Shown here one piece after another: positions 54,946 through 63,603 of a DNA stretch of 64,000 nucleotides. This DNA is from Planctomycetota bacterium (lineage in GTDB: Bacteria; Planctomycetota; Phycisphaerae; UBA1845; UTPLA1), in contig JACRIM010000041.1 in the NCBI GenBank assembly GCA_016235815.1, forward strand, positions 1-64,000, given 5' to 3'. Made by a program: the position numbers and the translations under genes. The notes under the pieces are model-generated. The model saw nothing but the letters and a program-made list of their open reading frames with translations. It was not told the DNA's origin and ran no database searches. Position 1 is the first letter of the stretch. Each line of letters begins with the position of its first letter.

Positions 54946-56838
54946 TTAGTTCTCGTCACTCTCGGCCATTCCAAACGGACCGCGCAACGCGATCTGGGAA
55001 CTAGCCCAATCGCGATTCCACTGCTGCGGCGTCGTGGCGACCGGAACGTTCTCGCGGGGCACGCCTTCGTAATCGGGGGCGGTTTGCGGAACGCCCTCGA
55101 GCTTGCCCTCTAAAAACAATTCATAATCATTCGGTTCACGCATCAGCGCGCCCGGCGGCGGGCCGACCTGATTGGGCTCAAGCGGTTCGACCAACTGTGG
55201 CGTCACCAACACGATCAATTCCGTATCGTCTTTTTGAAAACTCACGGAGCTAAACAGCGCACCGATGACCGGCAGATCGCCCAGTCCCGGAATCTTGTCG
55301 GCGACGCTGCGAACCTGCTCGCGGAGCAATCCGGCGAGCGCAAACGTCTGGCCATTGCCGCATTCGATCGTGGACTCAACACGTCGCGTCGTGAACGTGA
55401 AGATCGGCAGACCGCCGGCCAACGCAGGACCGGGGATCGCGTCGCTCACTTCGCTCATGACGTGCAGCCGAATGATCTGCCCGGCGGCGACCGTCGGAGT
55501 GAAGGCAAGTCGAACGCCGAACTCCTTGTATTCGATGGTGATCGAGCCGGCCGTGGCGCCGCCCTGGGTCACCGGGATCGGCACTTCGCCGCCTGCCAAA
55601 AACGTCGCCGTCTGGCCGCTGATCGCGACGAGATTCGGCTCCGCAAGCACACGGGCCAACTGATTCTCACGAAGGGCGTTCATGAACACCTGGAACTCGC
55701 CCTTGGGAAAGCCAAACGTGACGTTCGTGGCCGGACCATTGCCGACGCCGGCGACGGAATAGAGCATCTGGCCGCCGGCACTATTCGGTGCCAGTACGTT
55801 GGGCAGGCCCGAGCTGGAAAAGACCGTCGGGTTGATCTGGTTGATGTTGTTCGCAAAGAAAAAATTGCGAGTCCAGTCGGCGCCGCCCATGGCCCAGTTC
55901 ACGCCCAATTCGCGCAGGGCCGTCTTGTTCACTTCGGCGACCACGACGCGAAGCATGGTCTGCTGCACGCCGGCGACCGAGAGTTGATTCCGCACTTCGC
56001 CGCCCTGGGCCAGTGCCGCCAATTCGGCGATGCGCTCGGCGGTTTCGGTGTCGGGTGCGGTTCCCGAGAGAATGACCGTACCGTTCACGCTGCGCAGCGT
56101 CACTTCCGCCGTCGGGGCGATCGACTTGATGAAGTTCTGCAGCACCCGCAGGTCGAGTTCCACCGCGATCGCGATGGAGCGCTGCGTGCTGCCGACCCGG
56201 AGCACAAGCTGCGTCGTGCCAAACGCCTTGCCCGTCACGATCACGCGGGTCGGCGACGTGATCAGCACGTCGGCGATCGTCGGGTCGGCAATTTCAACAC
56301 CGTCGACCTTCGACTTCAAATTCAACACGGCGGATGAGTTTCGCGCCACGACCAGTTGGTCCGACGATTGGCCGCGAGACTGAATGGATTCGATCAACGG
56401 ATCATCAGGGCGCACGTTGTCGCCGCCGGCGGGAGGATCCTCATTGGATGCAAGCTTGACCTGCGGATTTCCCGCCATGGCGAGGGCGTGTTCGACGACC
56501 TGGTCCGTGGTGTGCGCATACGCCGGCGTTGGTTCCGCTTCCGGCGCCGTGTCGGTCAATGAAAGCGGACGATTCGCCTGAACAGGTGAGGCTTCGTCGC
56601 ACGGTTCATCTACGACCGGCTCATCACAATCTTGAATCGCGAATGCAGTATTCGCCAACACGCGCGCCGTCCCCAGCGTCTCGGCGTTCGGACCACCCAG
56701 CACCATCGCGGCGCCGACATTCAAAGCACAAAAGGCCGCGGCGCAGCTCATCCATAGCCGCCCGGTCGACCGGCGGGAGACCCGTCCCACTCGGGAGCAG
56801 GCATCGCCCGAATTTCGTCCATCCATGGGCATAATCAT
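54946..56838 (-). CDS. cpaC: Tad pilus outer-membrane secretin CpaC/RcpA
   Basis: ATG 56838 overlaps the cpaB stop in ATGA and follows GGAGG. A signal-like hydrophobic stretch (CAAAFCALNVGAAMVLGG) is followed by the pilus N-domain (NSSAVLNLKSKVDGVEIADP), a BON-like repeat (LRSVNGTVILSGTAPDTETA) and the secretin core, including VPIPVTQGG and the end block GLGDLPVIGALFSSVSFQKD...VLVTPQLVEPL. It forms the pore through which Flp pili leave. At 630 residues it is longer than many CpaC proteins because of its N-terminal spacer. Confidence 0.93.
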   Translation of the reverse strand: MIMPMDGRNSGDACSRVGRVSRRSTGRLWMSCAAAFCALNVGAAMVLGGPNAETLGTARVLANTAFAIQDCDEPVVDEPCDEASPVQANRPLSLTDTAPEAEPTPAYAHTTDQVVEHALAMAGNPQVKLASNEDPPAGGDNVRPDDPLIESIQSRGQSSDQLVVARNSSAVLNLKSKVDGVEIADPTIADVLITSPTRVIVTGKAFGTTQLVLRVGSTQRSIAIAVELDLRVLQNFIKSIAPTAEVTLRSVNGTVILSGTAPDTETAERIAELAALAQGGEVRNQLSVAGVQQTMLRVVVAEVNKTALRELGVNWAMGGADWTRNFFFANNINQINPTVFSSSGLPNVLAPNSAGGQMLYSVAGVGNGPATNVTFGFPKGEFQVFMNALRENQLARVLAEPNLVAISGQTATFLAGGEVPIPVTQGGATAGSITIEYKEFGVRLAFTPTVAAGQIIRLHVMSEVSDAIPGPALAGGLPIFTFTTRRVESTIECGNGQTFALAGLLREQVRSVADKIPGLGDLPVIGALFSSVSFQKDDTELIVLVTPQLVEPLEPNQVGPPPGALMREPNDYELFLEGKLEGVPQTAPDYEGVPRENVPVATTPQQWNRDWASSQIALRGPFGMAESDEN

Positions 56839-57734
56839 TCGTGAACCTCCGTGCGTTGGTTGGGCGGTTGTGCCTGGGCCGAATTGGCCTCATTCAACGC
56901 GGCGGAGATGCCCTCACTGGCGACTCGCCGCATGTTTCCGTTCGAATCAAATACGAGCTTCTGATATTCCTGGCCGCGCACGACATCGACGACGTGCGCC
57001 GAGCCGGTCTTGGCCTTTTTCTCTTTGGGCGTTTCGTGAGCCTTCTGCTCCAGGGACGCCTTGAGCGCCTTGATCCAGGCCGGCTCGGCGGGATCACGGC
57101 CGGCGCCCCGAAGCGCGAGGCGGATGCGCCCGCTGCCGCCGAAGGCATGAAGAATCTGAACTTCCTCTGGTTTCAGGAAGAGCGTCACGGATTTCTCCAT
57201 GCGCACGGTCTTGCCATCTTCACCGACGCGACTGAGCGACTGCCCCACCGCGCCGACTTCGACATCCGAGAGTATCAACTTTGCCGGCGTCTGATCGCGG
57301 CCCACCGCCGACACATCCACCCGGCAACCGGGCATGATGAAACCGGCGACGGCCGTTTCTTCGTTGACGCTCACCGACACGGCGCGCATTCCGCTCGGGA
57401 TAATGGCGCGAAGCCCGGGTTCGCTTCCCGGTGGAGCGAGCATCGCCTGGGTGATCGGCACGCCGGGCGCGACGGTCATCGCCGTGACGCGACCGACGAG
57501 TTCCTTCGACTTCGTGAAGGCATCGCTCGGCACGAGGGCCTGCGGCACCCTTTTCACCGAGAGCATCTGCTCAGTAATCTTGGATGCGACCTCAATCTGC
57601 TTGCCGCTGATCAATACGTCGACCTCGCCGCCCTGCGCGCCTTTGGCGCGCTGAACCATGTCGAGGCCCATCTTGACGGCGAAGAAGCCGACGCCAAGCC
57701 CGATGATCAGCGGGATGATGGTTTTTGGTTTCAT
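56835..57734 (-). CDS. cpaB: Tad pilus assembly protein CpaB/RcpC
   Basis: An N-terminal helix (IIPLIIGLGVGFFAVKMGLD) precedes an SAF domain (QIEVASKITEQMLSVKRVPQ, GRVTAMTVAPGVPITQAML) and the CpaB core (MRAVSVSVNEETAVAGFIMPG, CRVDVSAVG). ATG 57734 is preferred to an in-frame start at 57761. It probably stabilises the secretin and contacts the peptidoglycan through the SAF domain. Confidence 0.9.
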   Translation of the reverse strand: MKPKTIIPLIIGLGVGFFAVKMGLDMVQRAKGAQGGEVDVLISGKQIEVASKITEQMLSVKRVPQALVPSDAFTKSKELVGRVTAMTVAPGVPITQAMLAPPGSEPGLRAIIPSGMRAVSVSVNEETAVAGFIMPGCRVDVSAVGRDQTPAKLILSDVEVGAVGQSLSRVGEDGKTVRMEKSVTLFLKPEEVQILHAFGGSGRIRLALRGAGRDPAEPAWIKALKASLEQKAHETPKEKKAKTGSAHVVDVVRGQEYQKLVFDSNGNMRRVASEGISAALNEANSAQAQPPNQRTEVHE

Positions 57735-57803
57735 CTCTCGGTCGCACCTTTCACTAAACACGCCGAACTTTGGGTCCGGCGCACGGAGACGATCGCATCG
57801 TCC

Positions 57804-58259
57804 TTACGGAGTCGGCGCAATGCCCGAACCGCCGCCGCCGCTGGTTGACTCAATGCCTTCCCGGCGCATCGTGGTCGTGGACGAAATCGTGTACGACCCG
57901 CCGCCCATCATGGTGCCGGTGTAGGTCGCGCGGTTAAACGGAATGCTCACCTTGACCCAGACTTGCGTGTCGGTGCTGGACAAGGAGCTGATGTTGCTCT
58001 CGACCGTGTGGCCGCTGAACCCCGCCATCGTCATCGACGCGTCGGCTGCCGCCTTGGCATCGCTGAACGTGGCGCCCGGCAGTGCGGCGGCGCGGCAGCC
58101 TTCGCGGGCGGCCAGCGTCACGGTCTGCTTGGTGTTGTAGGCCTGGCCCAGTTCGAGAATGCCGAACATGGCCAGGAGCATCAGCGGAGCGACGACGGCG
58201 GTTTCGACGACGGCGCTACCGCGACGGAGCATACGACTGGTTTTTCGGTTTCGTTTCAT
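57804..58259 (-). CDS. tadE: TadE-like minor pilin
   Basis: ATG 58259 overlaps the cpaA stop (ATGA), which fixes the start. The start GSAVVETAVVAPLMLLAMFG is the TadE pattern, with a Glu after the cleavage point and a membrane helix; AAREGCRAAALPGAT follows. The Ser/Gly/Thr-rich C terminus is exposed. It would be cleaved by CpaA and join the pilus as a minor component. Confidence 0.88.
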   Translation of the reverse strand: MKRNRKTSRMLRRGSAVVETAVVAPLMLLAMFGILELGQAYNTKQTVTLAAREGCRAAALPGATFSDAKAAADASMTMAGFSGHTVESNISSLSSTDTQVWVKVSIPFNRATYTGTMMGGGSYTISSTTTMRREGIESTSGGGGSGIAPTP

Positions 58260-58816
58260 AGTGCTTCCCACCATCCAAAGAAGTTAGTGAACACAACCAT
58301 CAGCGTCCCGATACTGAGCGGGATCGCATACGGAAGGACCTGCCCCGACGGTGCCATGCTCGCTACGGAGCCGAACTCGCCGAAGGCAGTCTTTACGCTT
58401 GTCATTTTTGTCATCATCACGCCGAGGTTGGCCGTGGCGACGCGCCAGTCCCGCCGCGCGGCAATCAGCGCCATCGCCATGACACCGCCAAGCAGGCCGC
58501 CGACCACCAGGGCGTTCAGCGTTTGTTGCGGACCGAGCCAGACGCCAATGGCCGCCATGAACTTCACATCGCCGGCCCCCATCGCCTTCATGCACCACAT
58601 CAGCATGAGCGGCGCAAGACCGACCGCGAAGCCCGACAGGGCGAACGCGGCGCCGTGACCACCCGGCAGCGCGCACTGGGCGATGAGGCCCGTGGTGAGC
58701 AGGGCGGCGTTGAGCCAATTCGGCACACGGTGACGGCGATAGTCGTTCCAGGACGCGAGGATCGCGCCGAGAACGAGCGTCGCCGGCATCAGGTTCGAAT
58801 ACGTCAACGAAAGCAT
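58256..58816 (-). CDS. cpaA: Prepilin peptidase CpaA/TadV
   Basis: This 186-residue A24 aspartic peptidase has the first catalytic Asp in SWNDYRRHRVPN and the second in the GAGDVKFMAAIG motif. Six or so membrane helices are visible. It lacks the N-terminal methylase domain of full PilD, as expected for the TadV class. It matures the Flp pilins and TadE encoded beside it. Confidence 0.92.
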   Translation of the reverse strand: MLSLTYSNLMPATLVLGAILASWNDYRRHRVPNWLNAALLTTGLIAQCALPGGHGAAFALSGFAVGLAPLMLMWCMKAMGAGDVKFMAAIGVWLGPQQTLNALVVGGLLGGVMAMALIAARRDWRVATANLGVMMTKMTSVKTAFGEFGSVASMAPSGQVLPYAIPLSIGTLMVVFTNFFGWWEAL

Positions 58817-58948
58817 GACAAACTCTCACAATTCCCGGGCCAACCCGCCCGCTCATGGAATTTCTCACGCGATGCGGGCGGAGATTGGCTCCGCCCGCCC
58901 GCGTGAGAACCGTCTGTTACGTCGTAACCATGTCAAATCCCGCCGTGG

Positions 58949-59122
58949 TTACGGCAGCTTCGAGGTCACGTCGGAAAAGGTCGAGGACACCTTGGTGCCC
59001 AGAGCGCTGATCGCGCCCAGCGCGATCACGATGATCAACGCGAGCATGACCGCATACTCTGTCGCTGTGGCGCCTTCCTCGTCCCGAAGAAACGAATTCA
59101 GCTTGTTGATCCAATGCTTCAT
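58949..59122 (-). CDS. flp: Flp-type major pilin, copy 1
   Basis: The 57-residue prepilin follows AAGGAG. It has a basic lead ending in RDEEG, where cleavage by CpaA should occur after the Gly, then ATATEYAVMLALIIVIALGA (the Glu-Tyr pair and helix of Flp pilins). It differs from copy 2 mainly in the lead peptide and by a few residues near the end (SDVTSKLP against ANVTSKLP). Confidence 0.93.
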   Translation of the reverse strand: MKHWINKLNSFLRDEEGATATEYAVMLALIIVIALGAISALGTKVSSTFSDVTSKLP

Positions 59123-59203
59123 GGCTTCTTTCTCCTTCAGGTGCAGAGGCCAGCGCCCGCACCAACGAATCTTTCCAGAAATTCGCTTCGTGCTTTGCCT
59201 CAA

Positions 59204-59377
59204 TTACGGCAGCTTCGAAGTGACGTTCGCGAAGGTCGAGCTGACCTTCGTGCCCAGCGCGCTGATCGCACCAAGGGCAATCACGATGATGAGCGCCAGC
59301 ATGACGGCATATTCCGTCGCCGTGGCGCCTTCTTCGTCTCGCAGAAACGACTTGACGTTCTTGATAAAGGCCTTCAT
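59204..59377 (-). CDS. flp: Flp-type major pilin, copy 2
   Basis: The same length (57 residues) as the neighbouring pilin and nearly identical from RDEEG onward. The lead MKAFIKNVKSFL differs from MKHWINKLNSFL. AAGGAGA precedes the ATG. It is the first gene of the minus-strand tad locus. The pair probably arose by tandem duplication and may be exchanged or kept alike by gene conversion. Confidence 0.92.
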   Translation of the reverse strand: MKAFIKNVKSFLRDEEGATATEYAVMLALIIVIALGAISALGTKVSSTFANVTSKLP

Positions 59378-60480
59378 CACACAGTCTCCTTTTCTTGCAG
59401 GGTACGGACGCGGTCCGCTTCTTCCCTATGCGGCTGACGGCATCATGCCGACCGCCGAACCTCACGACCGCCCCTCCCACCGCGGGACGAGCGGCCATCG
59501 ACAGCGTCCTTACCGTCGAACGACTAACTGCATTCCGCCACGCAGCGACCGGCTCAGGGCCGGAAACCCGCGCGACGGGAAACATCAACATGTTCAGAGG
59601 GAGTGATGGATTCGCCGCATTGCTCCAAAGGCAGCGGCGGCGTACGGCAGCCTTCGCCGCACGTACGACCCAATCGTGGCCCCATCCCCCGACCTCTCGC
59701 CGGTGACCATCAGGCGTCTTCCCAGCATTCCCGAACCGACCGGCACAGCGCCGCGTCGACACGGGAGAGGCGACACTCGCCTCATTGCCAGCATTGCAAT
59801 CGGCGAGGGTCATTTTCAACATAAGAAACAACGGCGGAGTGTGCAAACCGTAATGGCAATACTGATTCATAGGATTCAGCGCACGGCGAATGATCGGCGG
59901 ACCCATCGCCACAGTGCTGATAATCGGATATCGGTAGGACACGGGAGTGGAGTTTTTCTCAGCCCCACATTCCGGAGGAAACAGGCAGGAATTGCGCGGA
60001 CCTAGTGATGTCGGACGCGCCCGGCGCAGGAATTGCGCCAATTAGGACGTGGAAAGAGAACGACGCGATCGCGGACACCGGTGACGTTAGATGGAGCACC
60101 GTCGCCCTGGGCTGTGCAAAACGATGCAGACCTTTCCAGTGCCGGATGAGCCTGAGAATCTCTCAGCGGGGCGGGCGTCCCTGCCCGCCTCCCGCCGGTG
60201 AAAAGCGAGCACGGAGGACCGCTCCACCAATTTGTTCCCAGCCCCGGATGAGGCGGCGGATCGTAGCAACGGGCGCAATCCCGTTGCCAGGGCACACCCC
60301 CGACATAAAGCCCAGAACGAGGCGACGGAGCATCCCCGGCGGCTACGAAATTGCTCAGTCTCAACACCGTTTGCAGGCGAATTCCATGGGCAGGGTGATT
60401 CGACGCTGGATGATCGCGTCACGGGTAGGCGAGACCCGCACCGTTGAAAAACGACCTATTCCCCCGTTAAAATAATTGAC
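59378..60480. other. 1.1-kb gene-free region upstream of the flp pilins
   Basis: No open frame here has convincing codon use or homology. It must contain the promoter of the tad locus (minus strand), but no clear -35/-10 pair was found. The only structures noted are the tandem hairpins CTGAGA-ATC-TCTCAG (60152-60166) and GGCGGGC-GTCCCT-GCCCGCC (60170-60189), which look like an interspersed repeat or a small RNA. Confidence 0.5.
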
Positions 60481-61347
60481 ATGGGGCCGCCCATGCGCAA
60501 TCGCACACTTCCATCTATCGGGACCGTCGGCTGGGCGTTGCTGATAATGACGACCCTGTCCATTCCGGTTGCACAGGCGCAAGTGATTGCCTTTGAAGGA
60601 ATTGATCAATTTCCAGAATCGTGCACCCCGCCCTGGACGCGTGTCGGGACTTTTGATGCGACGCGGACACTGATCGAAAACAGCCTAATGATAGATGTCG
60701 ATCTCGGAGTTTGGGCTCCAACCCCTGGCGGCGAGCAGGACGCCTATCGACGAAACATTCCTGAATTCGCCGGCGCACCTCGTTTCTTCGTGCAATGGCG
60801 ATGTTCCAGTTCGGCACCAAATAGTGAGATTCCTGGGACCGGTGGATCTGTGATAAATAGCGTAGGCGGCGCTGCCACTTATCACTTTACAATCACTCGT
60901 GACTTGGTGCAGTTTTGGAGAGGCAACTCGGTACCAATTATTGATTTCCCGATTGCTCTCGACCTGCCGCATACATATCGAGTCGAATGCATGGAGAGCA
61001 CTCAGTACGCTGTGTACTTGGATGGGGCCCTAATTGATGCTGGGATTCCAGTTGCAGTTTTTCCTACTGCTTCCGCAAGGATCATCTGGGGGGCCAACAT
61101 GTGGAACACCCCCAGTATCAACATCTGGGACTACGTCCGCTACGGCGTCATCCCACAGGAGCACAGCGGCGACTTCAACAACAACGGCACCATCGACGAC
61201 ACCGACCTCTACTACTTCGTCGACTGCCTCCTCGGCCCCGACTACGACGCCGCCGGGCCGGGTTGCAAGTGGGCCGACCTAAACGCCGACGGCAAGGCCG
61301 ACGCCGCCGACATTCAGGCGTTCGCAAATGCCATGCTGGGCGGTTGA
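60481..61347 (+). CDS. Secreted protein with dockerin-like C terminus
   Basis: A signal peptide (LLIMTTLSIPVAQAQ) begins either from ATG 60481 or ATG 60493. The body of about 200 residues looks like a jelly-roll or concanavalin-like domain (YHFTITRDLVQFW, HTYRVECMESTQYAVYLDGA). The end carries two calcium loops, GDFNNNGTIDDTDLYYFVDC and ADLNADGKADAADIQAFANA, as in type-I dockerins. Such tails are frequent on planctomycete exported proteins; a cohesin partner is not shown here. No strong ribosome site is visible. Confidence 0.72.
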   Translation: MGPPMRNRTLPSIGTVGWALLIMTTLSIPVAQAQVIAFEGIDQFPESCTPPWTRVGTFDATRTLIENSLMIDVDLGVWAPTPGGEQDAYRRNIPEFAGAPRFFVQWRCSSSAPNSEIPGTGGSVINSVGGAATYHFTITRDLVQFWRGNSVPIIDFPIALDLPHTYRVECMESTQYAVYLDGALIDAGIPVAVFPTASARIIWGANMWNTPSINIWDYVRYGVIPQEHSGDFNNNGTIDDTDLYYFVDCLLGPDYDAAGPGCKWADLNADGKADAADIQAFANAMLGG

Positions 61348-61361
61348 GCCTTGAGGAACTT

Positions 61362-61439
61362 GGTCCGCACAGCGGAACCTACGGCAATCACCGGTTGGGA
61401 AACCGGTGCCACATGGAATTCACCGACTGAAAGTCGGTG
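61362..61439. repeat. Three consecutive palindromes between convergent genes
   Basis: The palindromes are GGTCCGC-ACA-GCGGAACC (61362-61379, with one bulge), CACCGGTT-GGGA-AACCGGTG (61389-61408) and CACCGACT-GAA-AGTCGGTG (61421-61439). The first matches 43434-43450 in inverted orientation. They may end transcription from both sides. They lack long T-runs and look like an interspersed repeat family. Confidence 0.6.
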
Positions 61440-61457
61440 CCGCAATCGGACGACGCC

Positions 61458-62876
61458 CTAATCCAGATAGACGGAATCCCCCGGAACGATGGCCCGACGA
61501 ACTGTCGCGCGGCGGCGAAACTCCTCCGCATCCAACGCCACGAGCGGACTAATCTCAAAGACTCCAGCCGGCTCCCCCGCCGCGGTGCGCGGGATCGTGA
61601 TGCCGGCGGACTCCATCCATCGCGCCGCCCGGCGGCTCATGTCGCGGCGGGCCGTGTCGACGGAATCCACACCGGTCGCGTTCTTCACCGGGCTGAACTC
61701 CTCGGCGCGGCTCGTCTCCACCAGAATGGCCCGCTCCGCCAACGGCAGCGCATCAAACACGAACGACTCCAGCTTGATCCCGTTCGGCTGTGTCGGCTCC
61801 ACGCGTTTCCCGGTCGCAAGGTCGACGTGCGGCACCTTCTTTTCCGCCCGATGCCACGGGAGCGCGAAGGCCGCGGCATCGCGGGTGAGGCGCTCCGCGA
61901 ACGCGCGCGTCAGGAGGTGCACGGCGATGTTGCCGGCGTCGAACTTGCGCGAGCCGTCGGGGTTTTTCGCCCGCGCCAGCGTTTCGGGCAGGTCGGAGTA
62001 CTCAATAATCGCCAGCCGCCCGTCGGCCATGACGAAATTGCCGACGCGCTCCAGATCGTCCGCCTTGGGCAGCGTCTTGCTGGACATCTCGGATTGGTGC
62101 AGATCGTGAAGCCCGATGAACGCAGGGTCGAGGCAATAGACCAGCGGGTTATCCACCTGAAAATAGCTGATGTGCTCGACGCCATGCGTTGCCATGTCGG
62201 CGAGCATTCCGGTGCGAGCCAACGCGAGAAGCGATCCACCATGCCCATCGGGCGAGAGCGCGATGCGATGCGGCTCATCAAGAAGAATCCTCCCATCTCG
62301 ATCAAACGCCGGCATCACGCCCTGTTGAAAAAATCTCACACGCTCCGACGGAAGGTCAAAAAAGCGGTGCTCGCGAAAGTAACCTTGAGTCTCCCCATCG
62401 TTGGCCGGGCTGGTCATGATGTACCAGCGCGTCGAGCAGCCATACCGACGATCCGTCGCGACGATCGACTCCGCGAAGAGTTGAAACAGCGATTTGTTTT
62501 TAACCGGCGAAATGCGGAACGCGCCCTTTGGCCCGTCGAAGCCGAGCCGCGTGCCCTGCCCCCCCGCCACGGTGAACGCCGCCACGCGACCCTTCGCCAG
62601 CAGCTCCCGCCCGCGCTCCACGGCTTTCGTCGAAATCTCGTTGGCCCGGATGACCGTAGCCGGCTCGATGCGCCCCGCGACATGCGCCGCGCTGCCCTTC
62701 GCCGCGATGCGCGCATGGTCCGGCAGCGCGGCCAGGTTGAGGGATTGGAGGTCGGCCACCAGTTCGGCCCGTTGCCCGGTGGAGAGTGAGGGCCAGAAAT
62801 GAAAAACATGGTCCTGACCAACGGCTGCGAGTCGCGTTCGAAGGTCGCCGGGAGGGGTATCGAGGGGCTGTGGCAT
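61458..62876 (-). CDS. UDP-sugar pyrophosphorylase, UDPGP/UAP1-like
   Basis: The nucleotide-binding signature is AFTVAGGQGTRLGFDGPKGAF, followed by PVKNKSLFQLFAE, WYIMTSPAND, FFQQGVMPAFDRDGRILLD and SPDGHGGSLLAL, as in eukaryote-type UDP-GlcNAc or UDP-Glc pyrophosphorylases. VDNPLVYCLDPAFIGLH and the FESFVFDALPLA-like block (KLESFVFDALPL) also match UAP1. It should make UDP-GlcNAc or a related nucleotide sugar for wall or polysaccharide building. At 472 residues it is normal for the family. Confidence 0.88.
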   Translation of the reverse strand: MPQPLDTPPGDLRTRLAAVGQDHVFHFWPSLSTGQRAELVADLQSLNLAALPDHARIAAKGSAAHVAGRIEPATVIRANEISTKAVERGRELLAKGRVAAFTVAGGQGTRLGFDGPKGAFRISPVKNKSLFQLFAESIVATDRRYGCSTRWYIMTSPANDGETQGYFREHRFFDLPSERVRFFQQGVMPAFDRDGRILLDEPHRIALSPDGHGGSLLALARTGMLADMATHGVEHISYFQVDNPLVYCLDPAFIGLHDLHQSEMSSKTLPKADDLERVGNFVMADGRLAIIEYSDLPETLARAKNPDGSRKFDAGNIAVHLLTRAFAERLTRDAAAFALPWHRAEKKVPHVDLATGKRVEPTQPNGIKLESFVFDALPLAERAILVETSRAEEFSPVKNATGVDSVDTARRDMSRRAARWMESAGITIPRTAAGEPAGVFEISPLVALDAEEFRRRATVRRAIVPGDSVYLD

Positions 62877-63603
62877 TGCGTGACTTTCCGCCTTAGGGAG
62901 TTTTTAAGACCGAGCCTGTCATTCTCGGATTTTGGAGCGGGTTAGCCAAGTGGCCCGGGCCTGTTCGCCATTTTTCGGGCGTTGGGATGATTCCGGATAC
63001 TCGGTATCCGCGACCCCCCGCCGGGGTCGAACCCTTGTTAGGTCGTCCGAATAATCTTGACAGCCCTCGGAAATGTGATATCATATAAGTGGTAGGAGCA
63101 TGGGACAGGGTCTGTGCTCTGACTGATAATGGAGTACCAAAGGTCGGCTTACCAAAGCTATCATACCAACGTGTAATCATTCCCGCGGGTCGCACACAGC
63201 GACTCGAATTATCCTCACGCAAGCCCACGCCTTGGTCACGACAACCCTGCAACGATATTCGGTCCGCGATTCGTGAGCCGGCACCATCGCCGGTCAGACG
63301 CCTTGCCTAATCACCACGGGCGTTTGAATTGGATCGAGTGTCCTCAAAGGACGATGGAATTCCGCCCGACGCGTCTCATCCATGTCGATGAGCGTGATCG
63401 AGCAAGACGATTCGCGCAGCCTTTCGGTCATTGCGGACTGCGCGCTGGTTTTGAGGAGTTGGCCCCGTCGGGGTTCGGCCCGACAACCGCGGACGTTGGA
63501 TCGCGGTGAACGCTCTTATCAATTAACCCTGTACTAGGCTGACATCGGCGTGCCAACGGCCTGGAGAACCAGAAGTAAGCAATTGCCATAAGGAGAAGTG
63601 ACT
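62877..63603. other. Gene-free region and long leader before the prepilin-like gene
   Basis: No credible gene is seen. A promoter-like pair lies at 63057-63084. Small hairpins occur at GCCGGC-ACCATC-GCCGG (about 63278) and CCCCGTCGGGG (about 63465). If transcription begins near 63090, the leader is more than 500 bases. Confidence 0.45.
63057..63084 (+). promoter_or_regulatory. Possible sigma70-type promoter of the prepilin-like gene
   Basis: A perfect TTGACA (63057-63062) is followed after 16 bases by TATCAT (63079-63084). It is the only good pair upstream of the gene at 63604, but it is distant, so another start may be used. Confidence 0.45.

Noticed and set aside
60100-60200. Glycine-riboswitch-like CTCTCAGGC string on the minus strand
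   Set aside because: The conserved core of the glycine aptamer is not present, and the nearest downstream genes in that direction are pilins, not glycine genes.
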